From the NCBI RefSeq assembly GCF_034314045.1, contig NZ_JAVIWL010000001.1, positions 2,232,001 through 2,296,000 on the forward strand: a DNA stretch of 64,000 bases, given 5' to 3'. Below the pieces are notes generated by a model that searched no databases, was not told the DNA's origin, and saw nothing but the letters and a program-made list of their open reading frames with translations. A program made the translations under genes and the position numbers. Shown one piece after another: positions 30,553-41,360 of this stretch (position 1 is the first letter of the stretch; each line of letters opens with the position of its first letter). The DNA is from Glaciimonas sp. CA11.2. Lineage in GTDB: Bacteria; Pseudomonadota; Gammaproteobacteria; Burkholderiales; Burkholderiaceae_D.

Positions 30553-31056
30553 ATGACAATCAAAATCGGCGATACCTTGCCTGAAGGCCAATTAGCAGAA
30601 TTCATTGAAACAGAAACGGAAGGTTGTTCGTTAGGACCAAATACTTTTAACGTCAGTGATTTAGTAAAGGGCAAGAAAATTGCCTTGTTTGCTGTGCCCG
30701 GTGCATTTACGCCGACCTGTTCGGCAAAGCATCTGCCCGGTTATGTTAAACACGCCGCGGAATTCAAAGCGAAGGGCGTAGACGAAATTTGGGCCATTTC
30801 AGTCAATGATGCGTTTGTTATGGGCGCTTGGGGCCGCGATCAAAAAGCGACCGGTGCCGTGCGTTTGCTAGCTGATGGAAATGCATCTTTCGTAAAGGCG
30901 TTGGGTCTGGACGCAGATTTTAGCAAAGCAGGCATGGGAATACGCTCACAGCGTTTTTCTGCGTTTATTGATGATGGTGTAGTTAAACAATTGAACGTTG
31001 AAGCGCCGAAGACATTTGAAGTATCGACGGCGGAAGTACTGTTGTCGCAAATATAA
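30553..31056 (+). CDS. Peroxiredoxin, Prx5 type
   Basis: Thiol peroxidase that reduces hydrogen peroxide and organic peroxides, usually with glutathione or glutaredoxin. The peroxidatic cysteine is Cys56 in PGAFTPTCSAKH. The 167 residues and the VNDAFVMGAWG block match the Prx5 group. A cysteine at position 25 is a possible partner, but the usual resolving cysteine position is not clear. The gene sits between ftsZ and lpxC in many Burkholderiales. It has its own terminator (31103-31127). Confidence 0.93.
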   Translation: MTIKIGDTLPEGQLAEFIETETEGCSLGPNTFNVSDLVKGKKIALFAVPGAFTPTCSAKHLPGYVKHAAEFKAKGVDEIWAISVNDAFVMGAWGRDQKATGAVRLLADGNASFVKALGLDADFSKAGMGIRSQRFSAFIDDGVVKQLNVEAPKTFEVSTAEVLLSQI

Positions 31057-31102
31057 TATTGAGTCGGTTGCGACCCATTTGCTGAACGAGTTATTGGTAA
31101 TT

Positions 31103-31127
31103 AAACGGCGCGATTGCGCCGTTTTTT
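31103..31127 (+). terminator. Terminator after the peroxiredoxin gene
   Basis: AAACGGCGC and GCGCCGTTT form a 9-bp stem with a four-base loop (GATT), followed by T residues. A textbook Rho-independent terminator 47 bp after the stop codon. Confidence 0.9.
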
Positions 31128-31246
31128 ATTGGGGCTCCTATAATTAGCGCATTTTGCGTCGAAGATGGCCCTAATCCGTGTTTTTTATCCCACAATGACC
31201 ACACTTCGTTACAGTCGCTGTTGGCGGCAACATCTATAATGATGAC

Positions 31247-32182
31247 ATGTTGAAACAACGCACCATCAAAAAAATTGTCAAAACCGTCGGTATCGGATTG
31301 CATTCCGGAACCAAGGTTGAGTTGACCTTGCGCCCGGCAGCGATAAACACCGGTATTGTTTTCCGTCGTATCGATCTCGATCCAGTCATTGACTTTCCTG
31401 CAACCGCCACTGCGGTGGGCGACACGCGAATGGCGTCAGTGCTGTCCAAAGATGGTCAACGCGTATCGACGGTCGAGCATCTGCTTTCGGCATGCGCAGG
31501 TCTCGGCGTTGATAATTTATACGTGGATCTGACCGCGGAAGAAATTCCCATCATGGATGGTTCTGCCTCGTCTTTTGTGTTTCTGCTGCAGCAGGCCGGT
31601 TTGGAAGAACAAGGCGCGGCGAAAAAGTTTATTCGAGTCAAAAAAACGGTGGAAGTCAGGGAGGGCGAGGGCGACAAGGAAAAATGGGCGCGGCTCGAAC
31701 CTTGTGACGGTTTCAAGCTGAAATTCTTTATTGAATTTCATCATCCTGCTGTCGATGGGACAGGACAAACCGCCGAAGTTGATTTCAGTTTTGAGTCCTA
31801 TGTGAAAGAAATTGCCCGTGCGCGCACTTTTGGGTTCATGCAGGATGTTGAAACTCTCCGAGGAATGGGCTTGGCGCGTGGTGGTTCATTAGAAAATGCG
31901 ATCGTGATGGACGAGTATCGTATTTTGAACAGTGACGGCCTGCGCTACGAAAATGAATTTGTGCGGCACAAGATATTGGATGCTATTGGTGATTTGTATC
32001 TTATCGGCCATCCGTTACTTGCCAGTTACACCGCTCACAAGTCCGGTCATGCGATGAATAATCAATTATTGCGCGCACTGTTGGCACAACCCGATGCGTA
32101 CGAAATTGTCAGCTTTGAAAACCTTGCATCTGCACCTGATACGTATCAGCGTCAGGTTGAGCAGGAATGGGCGTTGAACTAA
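31247..32182 (+). CDS. lpxC: UDP-3-O-acyl-N-acetylglucosamine deacetylase
   Basis: Zinc enzyme performing the committed step of lipid A synthesis. The zinc ligands and active-site residues lie in [14 protein letters not shown], in [14 protein letters not shown] and in the C-terminal HKSGHAMNN. The 311-residue length is typical. The start [11 protein letters not shown] is as in the family. It has no good ribosome binding site but no alternative start is better. A weak hairpin with a large loop lies after the stop. Confidence 0.96.
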   Translation: MLKQRTIKKIVKTVGIGLHSGTKVELTLRPAAINTGIVFRRIDLDPVIDFPATATAVGDTRMASVLSKDGQRVSTVEHLLSACAGLGVDNLYVDLTAEEIPIMDGSASSFVFLLQQAGLEEQGAAKKFIRVKKTVEVREGEGDKEKWARLEPCDGFKLKFFIEFHHPAVDGTGQTAEVDFSFESYVKEIARARTFGFMQDVETLRGMGLARGGSLENAIVMDEYRILNSDGLRYENEFVRHKILDAIGDLYLIGHPLLASYTAHKSGHAMNNQLLRALLAQPDAYEIVSFENLASAPDTYQRQVEQEWALN

Positions 32183-32194
32183 GCAGCATTGTCT

Positions 32195-32253
32195 CGTTAG
32201 CGTGGATCAGGTGATTAAATTTTCACTTTGAGCGCTAACGATGGACTTTTTTT
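32195..32253 (+). terminator. Possible weak terminator after lpxC
   Basis: CGTTAGCG (32195-32202) and CGCTAACG (32233-32240) can pair across a 30-base loop, and a T tract follows at 32247-32253. The large loop makes this uncertain. Confidence 0.35.
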
Positions 32254-32268
32254 GCTGCATCATTAATT

Positions 32269-32292
32269 CCCACCATCCCACCATCCCACCAT
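32269..32292. repeat. 8-bp tandem repeat between lpxC and the dciA-like gene
   Basis: Three exact copies of CCCACCAT lie in tandem between the convergent ends of lpxC and the DUF721 gene. Simple-sequence tract with no evident function. Confidence 0.8.
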
Positions 32293-32397
32293 CCAATTCC
32301 TACGAGATAGATTGTTTAATTGGCAATTTCTTTTATCGTGTCTAATGGCATGCCGCAGTCATTCAGCGTAACCATGAATATATTCGGTCTGCGCGCT

Positions 32398-32910
32398 TTA
32401 TCTACTCTGTTCGTCTGTGTATCTTTTGACCATTGCGGCAAGAGCCGCTTTCAATGCTTCGTTGCGCGGCGACTCTTCTAATGCTCCAGCCAGATGCGCG
32501 AATGCGGAAACTGCAGTCGGCGTGAGGCTAAATTGTTTAATTGGCGTTAATTTTTGTAGGCTTTGGCTTACTTGTACTTTGATCCGAATTCCATTAACCT
32601 GCCAGTTCTCCGCAAGTAAATAATTCTGAAGTTTTGGTAGTTGTTGTTTTAACTTCGTTGCTAATGCCGCGTTTGGGGCCGAGAGAACTAGTTGGCCTGA
32701 TTCAAAATGCAATACCTCGCACGCTTCAAACATGCTTGGTAAGCCAGCGGCACACTGTTTTTGTAAAGCCGCCATACGAGTAAGGGTTGGCAGCAGCGCT
32801 GCCATTTTGTCGTTGTCGCGCAGGAAGTCAGTGGCCTCTCGGGAGATCCATTTGGACGACTTCGAACCGGCCGCTTGCATAAATGAAGAGGAAAATGAGA
32901 GTTTGCGCAT
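32398..32910 (-). CDS. DUF721 / DciA-like protein
   Basis: DUF721 proteins include DciA, the replicative helicase (DnaB) loader of most bacteria without DnaC. The roughly 170-residue product has the KH-like core of the family (from residue about 60: HFESGQLVLSAPNAALATKL) flanked by helical tails. I take ATG 32910; a GTG two codons earlier (32916) is equally possible, and neither has a clear ribosome binding site. Its place between lpxC and an M23 gene ahead of secA is conserved in related genomes. It is divergent from the M23 gene. Confidence 0.78.
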   Translation of the reverse strand: MRKLSFSSSFMQAAGSKSSKWISREATDFLRDNDKMAALLPTLTRMAALQKQCAAGLPSMFEACEVLHFESGQLVLSAPNAALATKLKQQLPKLQNYLLAENWQVNGIRIKVQVSQSLQKLTPIKQFSLTPTAVSAFAHLAGALEESPRNEALKAALAAMVKRYTDEQSR

Positions 32911-32976
32911 GATCACGAAACGATATCACACCTATTACGCGAAGGGCGATCTAACCGCTATTGGCGAGCGGCCGCG

Positions 32977-33939
32977 ATGCAAGTAATTCTTCTGCATCCC
33001 CGTTTCTCTCGTGCTAAATCGATCACATTAGGTGGTCGTCATATTGCAATGTTGATCGTGTTATTTCTGATAGCGGTATTATTGACGACGGTGTTGCTGT
33101 ATTTTCTGACATTTCGTTATGCTGGTAGCGTATCTATACCTTTTATGAAGACGCCAGTCTCCTTCAGCAACACTGGGAGTGTTCCTGACAATGATAAATT
33201 TTTGAAAGAAAATCTCGCCGCAATGGCCATTAAATTAGGTCAGATGCAGGCGCAGTTGCTCCGCCTTGATGCATTGGGCGAGCGCGTTCAGGGTTTGGCG
33301 GGTGTGAAGCCGGAAGAGTTTAATTTCAAAGGGACACCGGGAACTGGCGGCGCAGAGCCGTCCAGCATGAATGAACGGAAGTCACGGGCGTTCGGCATTA
33401 CTGAGTTCCAATTAGCGCTGGATTCGATGGCGCGTGATATTGGTCATCGGGCCGACTATATGGATGTGCTTGAATCCACATTAATGAGTGACAAAATCAA
33501 AGCAAAGCTGTTGCCGACCAACCAACCGGTTGCAGTAAATTACAACTCATCCAGTTTTGGATGGCGAGTGGATCCTTTTACCGGCCGCAGTGCGTTCCAT
33601 GAAGGGTTGGATTTTCCGGCAATGACCGGCACGCCGATTGTTGCAGCCGCAGCCGGAGTAGTTATTGCCGCAGAATATCATCCGGCCTACGGCAATATGC
33701 TCGAGATTGATCACGGCAACGATATCGTTACTCGTTACGCACATGCCTCCAAATTATTGGTAAAAGTGGGTGATATCGTGCAACGCGGACAACATGTTGC
33801 GGATATTGGCAGTACCGGACGTTCTACTGGACCGCACCTCCATTTTGAAGTCAGAATCAAAGGCGGCGCTCAGGATCCGCGCAAGTTTCTTGCGGCTGGT
33901 ACCGATCAGGCAAAAATGGCGGTATTGATCGGGAGGTAG
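32977..33939 (+). CDS. M23 family metallopeptidase, membrane anchored
   Basis: Second peptidoglycan endopeptidase-type protein of the window. It has one N-terminal membrane segment (about residues 22-46), a periplasmic helical linker (LAAMAIKLGQMQAQLLRLDALG) and a C-terminal M23 domain with FHEGLDFPA, the RYAHAS strand and GPHLHFEVR, so the zinc site is complete and the enzyme is probably active. The 320-residue form directly upstream of secA is usual in betaproteobacteria. Confidence 0.88.
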   Translation: MQVILLHPRFSRAKSITLGGRHIAMLIVLFLIAVLLTTVLLYFLTFRYAGSVSIPFMKTPVSFSNTGSVPDNDKFLKENLAAMAIKLGQMQAQLLRLDALGERVQGLAGVKPEEFNFKGTPGTGGAEPSSMNERKSRAFGITEFQLALDSMARDIGHRADYMDVLESTLMSDKIKAKLLPTNQPVAVNYNSSSFGWRVDPFTGRSAFHEGLDFPAMTGTPIVAAAAGVVIAAEYHPAYGNMLEIDHGNDIVTRYAHASKLLVKVGDIVQRGQHVADIGSTGRSTGPHLHFEVRIKGGAQDPRKFLAAGTDQAKMAVLIGR

Positions 33940-33947
33940 TTAATTTT

Positions 33948-33975
33948 TTGATACTTTATTAAATGTCAATATACA
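33948..33975 (+). promoter_or_regulatory. Putative secA promoter
   Basis: TTGATA (33948-33953) and TATACA (33970-33975) are separated by 16 bp, just after the M23 stop codon. Transcription would begin near 33982 and leave a leader of about 370 nt before secA. Confidence 0.45.
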
Positions 33976-34043
33976 AAAGTCTGATACAAATTGGATAAGG
34001 GGGATTGTTTCCTCGCGCATAACCCCAACGTGACGGAGGTCAC

Positions 34044-34085
34044 ATGATAAAATCTTGTACTTATGCGGTTATAGGACTTAAGTAA
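34044..34085 (+). CDS. Possible 13-residue leader peptide upstream of secA
   Basis: ATG 34044 is preceded by a strong GGAGGT three bases away and opens a frame of 13 codons (MIKSCTYAVIGLK) ended by TAA. secA itself has no comparable ribosome binding site. In E. coli a secretion monitor gene, secM, regulates secA from the same place; this peptide has no visible similarity to SecM and is far shorter. It may be chance. Confidence 0.25.
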   Translation: MIKSCTYAVIGLK

Positions 34086-34349
34086 AACCGCCTCAGCGGA
34101 GTCATGCCTACCAGCGTTACATCCCTAATGCCATCTTTATTAGGGCTAGCTGAGACCATTTTGCATACATCCTAAGTTATAGTCTTACGGCCTGGTTTTA
34201 GTGATTTTGGGCTTGTTATGTATTTTGTTCGCTTCGCCTTCCTTAATTGTTTAAGGCTCGCGCTTCGCCTTTACGTTAATGGCTGATATAAACGGAGCAG
34301 TTTGTGTGAAAACGCGCAATAACTCCGATACTTTTTTTAGAATCCAAGC

Positions 34350-37115
34350 ATGTCATTACTGACCCAGATTTTCGGTAGCCGCAACCAGCGACTGCTCAAG
34401 CAATACCAAAAAACTGTAGGCCAAATTAATGGCCTCGAGTCGACAATGGAAAAATTGTCGGACGCGCAGTTGAAAGCTAAAACGGCCGAGTTCAAACAGC
34501 GCATCACCGATGGTGAAAAGCTGGATGATATGTTGCCGGAAGCGTTTGCAGTGTGTCGTGAGGCTGGCAAGCGGGTTCTCAAAATGCGCCATTTCGATGT
34601 CCAACTAATTGGTGGCATGGTGCTGCATTACGGCAAAATTGCCGAAATGGGCACCGGCGAAGGTAAAACGTTAATGGCAACGTTGCCAGCGTACCTGAAC
34701 GCCTTGTCAGGCAAGGGCGTTCACGTGGTCACAGTGAATGATTACCTCGCACAGCGCGACGCTGAGTGGATGGGGCGCTTATATAGTTGGCTTGGATTGA
34801 CTACCGGTGTGAATTTGTCCGCGGTAGAGCATGACGACAAGCAAATTGCTTATTTAGCTGATATTACTTACGGAACGAATAACGAATTCGGTTTCGATTA
34901 TCTGCGCGATAACATGGTGTTTGAAGCCGGTGATCGTGTGCAGCGGGTGCTGAATTTTGCGATTGTTGATGAAGTCGACTCGATTTTGATCGACGAAGCG
35001 CGGACGCCACTGATTATTTCTGGTCAAGCTGAAAATCACACCGATTTGTATCAAAAAATTAACTCCTTGCCGCCGCTACTGACACTACAAGTTGGTGAAG
35101 AAACGCCTGATGGCAAAGGTAAAGTTGAGATTCCGGGCGACTATACCAAGGATGAAAAAGCGCATCAGGTCTTGCTGACCGAAGCCGGGCATGAAAAAGC
35201 CGAGCAAATTTTGACCAATATGGGTCTGTTGGCAGAAGGCGCGTCGCTGTATGACGCGGCTAATATCAGTCTGATACATCATTTGTATGCCGCTTTACGC
35301 GCGCATTCCCTGTACCACAAGGATCAGCATTACGTTATTCAAAACAACGAAGTCGTTATCGTCGACGAGTTTACCGGCCGCATGATGCAGGGACGTCGCT
35401 GGTCAGATGGTTTGCATCAGGCGGTTGAGGCCAAAGAAGGCGTTCAGATTCAGAACGAGAACCAGACCTTAGCGTCGATCACGTTCCAGAATTATTTCCG
35501 TATGTACGGGAAACTGGCTGGCATGACCGGTACTGCCGATACAGAAGCCTACGAATTCCAGGAAATCTACGGTTTGGAAACCGTGGTTATCCCACAAAAT
35601 CGTCCGAATCAGCGTAAAGATCGCCAGGATCAGGTTTATAAGACTTCAACTGAAAAATACAACGCAATGCTGATCGATATTCAGGATTGCTATGAGCGCG
35701 GACAACCAGTGCTGGTGGGTACTACTTCCATCGAAAATTCAGAGTTGCTGTCAGGTATTCTGGATAAAGCCAAATTGCCGCATAACGTTTTGAATGCCAA
35801 GCAACATGCACGCGAGGCGGAAATTATTGCGCAAGCGGGTAGTCCGAAGGCAATTACGATCGCCACCAATATGGCGGGTCGTGGTACCGATATCGTATTG
35901 GGTGGCAATGTAGAGAAACAGGTGCAGTTTATTGAGGCAAACACTGAGCTCGGCGACACCGAAAAACAATTGCAATCAGCCAAGCTGGTGAACGAATGGC
36001 AGTCACTGCATGATCATGTGACGAACGCCGGTGGTTTGCATATCATTGGTACTGAGCGTCATGAGTCGCGCCGGGTAGATAATCAGTTACGTGGTCGGGC
36101 AGCGCGTCAGGGCGATCCTGGATCGTCACGCTTTTATTTATCATTGGACGACGCATTGTTGCGGATTTTTGCTGGTGATCGGGTGCGCTCCATCATGGAT
36201 CGCCTGAAGATGCCAGAAGGCGAACCAATTGAAGCGGGTATCGTCTCGCGTTCAATTGAGTCCGCTCAGCGCAAGGTAGAAGCGCGTAACTTCGATATTC
36301 GTAAGCAATTGCTTGAGTATGATGACGTTGCCAACGATCAGCGCAAAGTGATTTATCAGCAGCGTAATGAGTTGCTGGAATCCCGAGACGTGTCGGAGAT
36401 GGTTGGTTCGCTACGTCACGGCGTCCTAAACGATACTTTCCGTACCTACGTGCCAGCGGAATCGCTCGATGAGCAATGGGACATCCCGTCGCTCGAAGCG
36501 GCGTTGACCAACGAGTTGCATCTAGAAATTCCGCTCGCCAAGGTGTTGGAGTTAGAGCCTAATCTGACCGATGATGAGTTGTTGGACCGCGTGTTAAATG
36601 CGGCAGATGCTGAATATGCGGCGAAAACGGAAGTCGTTGGAAAAGAGTCATTTGCTGGTTTCGAACGTAGTGTCATGCTGCAAAGCGTTGACAGTCATTG
36701 GCGTGAACATTTGGCCGCGCTGGATCATTTGCGTCAAGGTATTCATTTGCGTGGTTATGCGCAGAAAAATCCGAAACAGGAATACAAGCGCGAGGCATTT
36801 GAATTGTTTGGCCAAATGCTTGATCTCATCAAAAATGAAGTTGTGCGTGTGGTGATGACGGTGCGCATCGAAAACCGCGCAGAAATTGATGCGGCGGAAG
36901 AGGAGTTGTCGCACTCACATTTGGAAAACGTCCATTTCCAGCATGCTGAATTTAATCCGAATGCAGGCGCCGAAGAGCTGTTGGCCCCGACTGCACATCC
37001 GGACGAGGCAAGATTACAAGCCCTTGTTGACGCTGTACCAAAAGTGGGACGTAATGATCCATGTCCGTGCGGAAGCGGCAAGAAATACAAGCAATGTCAC
37101 GGTCAATTGGCTTAA
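34350..37115 (+). CDS. secA: Preprotein translocase ATPase SecA
   Basis: Motor that drives proteins through SecYEG. The Walker A loop GTGEGKT is at residues 101-107, and the [19 protein letters not shown] block holds the second nucleotide-binding motif. The [16 protein letters not shown] and [17 protein letters not shown] blocks belong to the second ATPase half. The C-terminus carries the zinc motif [13 protein letters not shown], which binds SecB. Length 921 is normal. A good terminator follows at 37293-37327. Confidence 0.98.
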   Translation: MSLLTQIFGSRNQRLLKQYQKTVGQINGLESTMEKLSDAQLKAKTAEFKQRITDGEKLDDMLPEAFAVCREAGKRVLKMRHFDVQLIGGMVLHYGKIAEMGTGEGKTLMATLPAYLNALSGKGVHVVTVNDYLAQRDAEWMGRLYSWLGLTTGVNLSAVEHDDKQIAYLADITYGTNNEFGFDYLRDNMVFEAGDRVQRVLNFAIVDEVDSILIDEARTPLIISGQAENHTDLYQKINSLPPLLTLQVGEETPDGKGKVEIPGDYTKDEKAHQVLLTEAGHEKAEQILTNMGLLAEGASLYDAANISLIHHLYAALRAHSLYHKDQHYVIQNNEVVIVDEFTGRMMQGRRWSDGLHQAVEAKEGVQIQNENQTLASITFQNYFRMYGKLAGMTGTADTEAYEFQEIYGLETVVIPQNRPNQRKDRQDQVYKTSTEKYNAMLIDIQDCYERGQPVLVGTTSIENSELLSGILDKAKLPHNVLNAKQHAREAEIIAQAGSPKAITIATNMAGRGTDIVLGGNVEKQVQFIEANTELGDTEKQLQSAKLVNEWQSLHDHVTNAGGLHIIGTERHESRRVDNQLRGRAARQGDPGSSRFYLSLDDALLRIFAGDRVRSIMDRLKMPEGEPIEAGIVSRSIESAQRKVEARNFDIRKQLLEYDDVANDQRKVIYQQRNELLESRDVSEMVGSLRHGVLNDTFRTYVPAESLDEQWDIPSLEAALTNELHLEIPLAKVLELEPNLTDDELLDRVLNAADAEYAAKTEVVGKESFAGFERSVMLQSVDSHWREHLAALDHLRQGIHLRGYAQKNPKQEYKREAFELFGQMLDLIKNEVVRVVMTVRIENRAEIDAAEEELSHSHLENVHFQHAEFNPNAGAEELLAPTAHPDEARLQALVDAVPKVGRNDPCPCGSGKKYKQCHGQLA

Positions 37116-37532
37116 CGTGATTTTCGTAATTGATTGGTAAAGGCCGTTATCACCTGCGTTGTCTTTAAGCAGAGCGTATGCGCCACCTTTCAAACTGCAA
37201 GTGGTGTCCAACTCGTTGCGAAGTTGCTTAGATGCTGCCCTTAAGTCGCTTTTAAGTTGATTTTAAGCTGCTCCTAGCTGCAAAAAAAAGTGAAGGCAGA
37301 GCCGGGAAACCAGCTCTGCCTTTTTTTCCGCCCTGCCAGTGCCATCGATTGCACCGATTCCTGCTTATCCGATTTAAAATAGCTGCCTTGATTGATCGCA
37401 GTACGCACATTTTTTATCTGTTATGCATAGTTAGCGGCATTATTTCAGCGGCATGAAGGCTAATGGCTATGGCGCAAGATGCGGAACAGATTTTAGCTAC
37501 TTTTCTTTTTATTTTCCCCGCAAAGGATTCTC
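37116..37532. other. Intergenic region between secA and argJ
   Basis: 417 bp with the secA terminator (37293-37327) in the middle. To its right lies the presumed argJ promoter region, ending with the AAAGGA ribosome binding site before ATG 37533. I see no ARG-box-like operator with confidence and no gene. Confidence 0.5.
37293..37327 (+). terminator. Terminator after secA
   Basis: AAGGCAGAGC pairs with GCTCTGCCTT around a ten-base loop and is followed by seven T residues. Strong Rho-independent terminator about 180 bp behind the secA stop. Confidence 0.9.
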
Positions 37533-38771
37533 ATGGCCGTCAATTCCCCCATTCCCGTTGCTTCTGATCTGAAGCCCGTAGCCGGTATTGAACTCGGTTA
37601 TACAGAAGCCGGTGTGCGCAAAGCTAATCGTAAGGATTTACTGGTCATGAAACTGGCCCCAACGGCGACCGTCGCTGGTGTTTTTACGCTGAATCGATTT
37701 TGTGCCGCGCCGGTTCAGGTCAGTAAAGCCCATCTTGAGGCTGCACGCGTGTCAGGTGAGCCGATTTGTGCGTTAGTCATTAACACAGGCAATGCGAACG
37801 CTGGCACTGGCGAAATGGGTCTGGCAGCGGCCAATAGAACCTGTGTCGCATTAGCGGAACTGATTGGATGCAATCCAGCCCAAGTTTTGCCATTTTCAAC
37901 TGGCGTCATTTTGGAGCCTTTACCGGTGGATCGGATCGAAGCTGGGTTGCCAGGCGCGCTTAACAATCTGTGCGCTGATAATTGGTTCAATGCCGCAGAA
38001 ACCATCATGACCACCGATACGCAGCCTAAAGCGGCATCGCAAACTGTGATCGTCGCTGGAAAGAAGGTCACAATGACTGGTATTAGCAAGGGCGCTGGCA
38101 TGATCAAGCCAAACATGGCCACCATGCTTGGTTTTCTGGCAATGGATGCCAAAGTCGCGCAACCAGTATTGGATCGCCTAGTCAAGCAAGCGGCTGACCA
38201 ATCTTTTAATTGCATCACCATTGATGGCGATACGTCGACCAACGACTCCTTCATGCTGATTGCAACGGGCTTGGGCGAGTTGGAGGTCAACAGCTTTGAT
38301 TCGCCTGAATATAGCGCGCTGGCAGCGGCCGTGACTGAGTTGTCGCAGCGTTTGGCGCAAGCCATTATTCGCGATGGCGAAGGAGCGACTAAATTCATTA
38401 CCGTTACGGTAGAAGATGGTTTGAATGTTGAGGAATGCAGGAAGATTGCCTATTCAATAGGGCATTCACCGCTGGTTAAAACTGCTTTTTTTGCTTCCGA
38501 TCCTAACCTCGGCCGGATTCTGGCAGCGATCGGCTACGCTGGCGTTGATGACCTTAATGTCGAAAAAATAAATCTTTATCTCGATGATGTCTGGGTCGCC
38601 CAAAATGGTGGACGCAATCCTGATTATCTGGAGGAAGACGGTCAACGGGTAATGAAGCAAAGCGAAATCACTGTGCGCGTGAATCTTGGGCGCGGTGACG
38701 CCACAGCGACCATCTGGACCTGCGACCTTTCGCACGAATATGTCACCATTAATGCCGATTACCGCTCTTGA
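37533..38771 (+). CDS. argJ: Bifunctional glutamate N-acetyltransferase / ornithine acetyltransferase
   Basis: Recycles the acetyl group in arginine synthesis. The proenzyme cleaves itself within [16 protein letters not shown], between Ala196 and Thr197, and the new N-terminal threonine is the nucleophile. Both subunits are encoded in one 412-residue frame. AAAGGA precedes the start. It is followed by a DUF815 ATPase gene after 64 bp and by mutT, an order common in Burkholderiales. Confidence 0.96.
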   Translation: MAVNSPIPVASDLKPVAGIELGYTEAGVRKANRKDLLVMKLAPTATVAGVFTLNRFCAAPVQVSKAHLEAARVSGEPICALVINTGNANAGTGEMGLAAANRTCVALAELIGCNPAQVLPFSTGVILEPLPVDRIEAGLPGALNNLCADNWFNAAETIMTTDTQPKAASQTVIVAGKKVTMTGISKGAGMIKPNMATMLGFLAMDAKVAQPVLDRLVKQAADQSFNCITIDGDTSTNDSFMLIATGLGELEVNSFDSPEYSALAAAVTELSQRLAQAIIRDGEGATKFITVTVEDGLNVEECRKIAYSIGHSPLVKTAFFASDPNLGRILAAIGYAGVDDLNVEKINLYLDDVWVAQNGGRNPDYLEEDGQRVMKQSEITVRVNLGRGDATATIWTCDLSHEYVTINADYRS

Positions 38772-38835
38772 TTGACTGATGGCGATCCATCGGACTCAAT
38801 TTCCATCGCCGTTTGAATAACTGGATTGACTTTAT

Positions 38836-39711
38836 ATGACGCAATTAGACCAATTCCTACTCCGTGCTGAATCTATGCTGGCACGTCTTGAGGCAATTTT
38901 ACCCAGCGCCAATGCCGAACCTGACTGGCAGTCGGCAATCGCCTTTCGCTGGCGTCAACGCAACGGTAGTCAAGGCGGTGGCTATTTGCAGGCGGTGCGT
39001 CATATATCGAATATCGGCTTATCGGACCTGCACAATATCACCCCGCAAAAGACGCAGATTGACCAGAACACCCGTCAATTCGTTGATGGCAAACCGGCTA
39101 ATAATGTACTGCTTACCGGTGCTCGTGGTACCGGCAAATCGTCGCTCATCAAGGCGTGTCTGAATCATTACGCTGATCAGGGCTTACGTTTGATCGAAGT
39201 CGACAAGGATCACCTTTCGGATCTGCCGGACATTGTCGATTTGGTTGCTGGTCGTGCCGAGCGCTTCATCATTTTTTGCGATGATTTATCGTTTGAAGAA
39301 GGCGAGAGCGGCTATAAGGCGCTGAAGGTCGCGCTCGATGGCAGCATTGCGACGCAATCGGACAACGTATTGATTTACGCCACGTCCAATCGTCGTCATC
39401 TGTTGCCTGAGAAAATGTCAGACAACACCTCTTACAAAACGACCGAGGATGGCGATTTACATCCAGGTGAGACCGTTGAAGAAAAAATTTCACTTTCTGA
39501 GCGGTTTGGTTTGTGGGTGACGTTTTATCCGTTTAAGCAGGATGATTATCTGGATATTGTGGCGCACTGGCTTGGCCATTTCGGCTGTAACGCCGCGCAA
39601 ATTGCAGATGCGCAAGGCGATGCGCTGCGCTGGGCCTTGCAGCGTGGGTCGCGTTCGGGCCGGATAGCGTGGCAATTTGCCAAGGATCATTCCGGTCGGA
39701 TGACGTCATGA
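38836..39711 (+). CDS. DUF815 family AAA ATPase
   Basis: Cytosolic P-loop ATPase of unknown cellular role. The Walker A motif GARGTGKSS is at residues 95-103, Walker B in FIIFCDDLSF, and the following arginine-containing TSNRRHLLP block is typical of the family. Length 291 is normal. It lies between argJ and mutT in related genomes, which does not reveal the function. Confidence 0.88.
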   Translation: MTQLDQFLLRAESMLARLEAILPSANAEPDWQSAIAFRWRQRNGSQGGGYLQAVRHISNIGLSDLHNITPQKTQIDQNTRQFVDGKPANNVLLTGARGTGKSSLIKACLNHYADQGLRLIEVDKDHLSDLPDIVDLVAGRAERFIIFCDDLSFEEGESGYKALKVALDGSIATQSDNVLIYATSNRRHLLPEKMSDNTSYKTTEDGDLHPGETVEEKISLSERFGLWVTFYPFKQDDYLDIVAHWLGHFGCNAAQIADAQGDALRWALQRGSRSGRIAWQFAKDHSGRMTS

Positions 39712-39780
39712 ATGTTGGCTAATAACTGAGTACTAACTACTAAACACTAACGGTGGTCATCAAACAATGGTATCAAAATA

Positions 39781-40230
39781 ATGACAGCGAACAGTGCACC
39801 CATTAACGTCGCAGTGGGTATTTTGATGCGGCCCAATGGAGATGTTTTGTTGGGCCAGCGGCCAGAGGGAAAACCTTACGCCGGCTATTGGGAGTTTCCG
39901 GGCGGGAAAGTTGAAAGCGGAGAAACGATCTTTGCAGCGCTGCAACGGGAGTTCATGGAAGAATTAGGCGTCGAGATCATCTCGGCCGAACCATGGTGTG
40001 GCGTGCAGCATCAATATCCCCATGCAAACGTGCGATTGCATTTTTACGTGAGCAGGGATTGGCGTGGCGAACCCCAAAGTCTCGAAGATCAGGCGTTTGC
40101 CTGGCAAGGCAGCGTTGCGGTAGAGCCGTTGCTTGAGGCGACCATTCCGTTAATTGCATGGTTGGATCAACTACGAACAGTAGCAACGACGACAGCGAGT
40201 AGTTTGGATGAAAGATTGACAATTGGCTAG
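39781..40230 (+). CDS. mutT: NUDIX hydrolase, MutT-like (8-oxo-dGTP diphosphatase)
   Basis: Removes oxidised guanine nucleotides from the pool. The full Nudix box is seen: GGKVESGE, then REFMEELGVE, matching GX5EX7REUXEEXGU. The 149-residue size and the APINVAVGILMRPNGDVLLGQRP start match MutT. The gene is in the usual place beside yacG-zapD-coaE-pilD. It converges on yacG with 86 bp between and no clear terminator. Confidence 0.92.
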   Translation: MTANSAPINVAVGILMRPNGDVLLGQRPEGKPYAGYWEFPGGKVESGETIFAALQREFMEELGVEIISAEPWCGVQHQYPHANVRLHFYVSRDWRGEPQSLEDQAFAWQGSVAVEPLLEATIPLIAWLDQLRTVATTTASSLDERLTIG

Positions 40231-40316
40231 CGCCCATGAGGTCAATGATAGCTTACAAGCAACGCACAAACTAGCGCTAGAGAAGCTGCTTTGGCGTTTG
40301 CTCCTTGCGGTGAACG

Positions 40317-40502
40317 CTATTGCGCCAGCTTATTGTCGTCATCAATATCATCTGGCGGGTTGACCGCCGGAATTGTGTATTTCTCTTCGGCCCATGCGCC
40401 AAGATCAATTTGCTTGCATCGCTCAGAACAAAAAGGGCGAAATTTGTTGGCTTCGGTCCATTCAACTTTGGCGCCGCAGGTAGGACAATCGACAATAGCC
40501 AT
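40317..40502 (-). CDS. yacG: DNA gyrase inhibitor YacG
   Basis: Small zinc protein that binds GyrB and inhibits gyrase. The 61-residue product has the four zinc cysteines: Cys6 and Cys9 (DCPTCG) and Cys25 and Cys29 (FCSERC), plus the DLGAWA motif. The acidic C-terminus is as in homologues. It is the last gene of the pilD-coaE-zapD-yacG unit. Confidence 0.94.
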   Translation of the reverse strand: MAIVDCPTCGAKVEWTEANKFRPFCSERCKQIDLGAWAEEKYTIPAVNPPDDIDDDNKLAQ

Positions 40503-40520
40503 ATATTCAGAAATCTTAAA

Positions 40521-41276
40521 TCAAAAATTGCAAAGAGTCAGTTCGAACGGGACTTCACCTTCGAAAGCTTTAGGTTTGAGGTCGCCGCCCTGAGACGTAT
40601 AGCGTATCCAAAGCATGTATTTATTGGCAGATATTTCAGGGATTGCACCGAGTTCCTCATCGAGCGTTATACGCAACATCTGATAAGACTTGCCTTGCAG
40701 CATTTGCTGATAGCTACCGTTATCGGCGCTGATTTTGATTGGGTGGCCGGTCTCGCGAAGCAAGCGCAAAACGATGCCAATTGCATCAAATAGTGGGGCA
40801 AGCGGCGCAAACCAACTTAGGATGTCTGCGTAGCGTTTTTCCGCGGAATGCTGTTGCCATGCGTAGTATGACGGCAAATCGAATTCACATGCGCCGCCTG
40901 GAATAATGGTGCGACCGCGAATACTCATTAACCATTCGTTTTCACGGATATGCTGACCAGTTTTGCCCTGCATTCCCTTCAATGCCTCGCTGGTTTGATC
41001 CAGTTCGTCCAGCACCGCGTCCAGCATTTCGGGGAGTACGTTTGGATTTGAACGGAAGCCTAATAATGTTTGTCGCTGGCGCTCAAGTTCTTGCAGCAGG
41101 TCCATTTTCAGATCGGCGCGCCCGGCAACTTCCAGCATCTCGAAGATGGTGGATAGCGCGACGTGATGTTGTAAGGGACTTTCCTGACTGACAAAAAAAA
41201 CGAATTTTTCGTGCAAGTCTTCCAGTCGCAACAACGTACGTATGCGCTCGTTGAAAGGATATTCGTAAACGATCAA
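40521..41276 (-). CDS. zapD: Cell division protein ZapD
   Basis: Cytosolic FtsZ cross-linker that binds the FtsZ C-terminal tail. The 251-residue protein begins with [18 protein letters not shown], diagnostic of the family (formerly YacF), and holds the [16 protein letters not shown] block. It lies 18 bp upstream of yacG and 84 bp downstream of coaE on the same strand. Confidence 0.95.
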   Translation of the reverse strand: MIVYEYPFNERIRTLLRLEDLHEKFVFFVSQESPLQHHVALSTIFEMLEVAGRADLKMDLLQELERQRQTLLGFRSNPNVLPEMLDAVLDELDQTSEALKGMQGKTGQHIRENEWLMSIRGRTIIPGGACEFDLPSYYAWQQHSAEKRYADILSWFAPLAPLFDAIGIVLRLLRETGHPIKISADNGSYQQMLQGKSYQMLRITLDEELGAIPEISANKYMLWIRYTSQGGDLKPKAFEGEVPFELTLCNF

Positions 41277-41360
41277 AATGACATCCCTTTATGTGTGGGC
41301 ACGACAAGTAGTGATTCTGACCGATGCGAAGCGAAATTACAAACTCTCCGCCATTTTTCT

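Larger units (their letters stand above)
33940..34349. other. Long leader region upstream of secA
   Basis: 410 bp separate the M23 stop from the secA ATG. A candidate promoter lies at 33948-33975, so most of this stretch would be transcribed as a 5' leader. It contains a 13-codon ORF with a GGAGGT ribosome binding site (34044-34085) and a 7-bp stem with a 9-base loop (34123-34145). No larger coding frame is credible. Confidence 0.5.

Noticed and set aside
34123..34145. Stem CCCTAAT/ATTAGGG in the secA leader as a riboswitch or terminator
   Set aside because: A single 7-bp stem without T tract or known aptamer features is not enough for a call.
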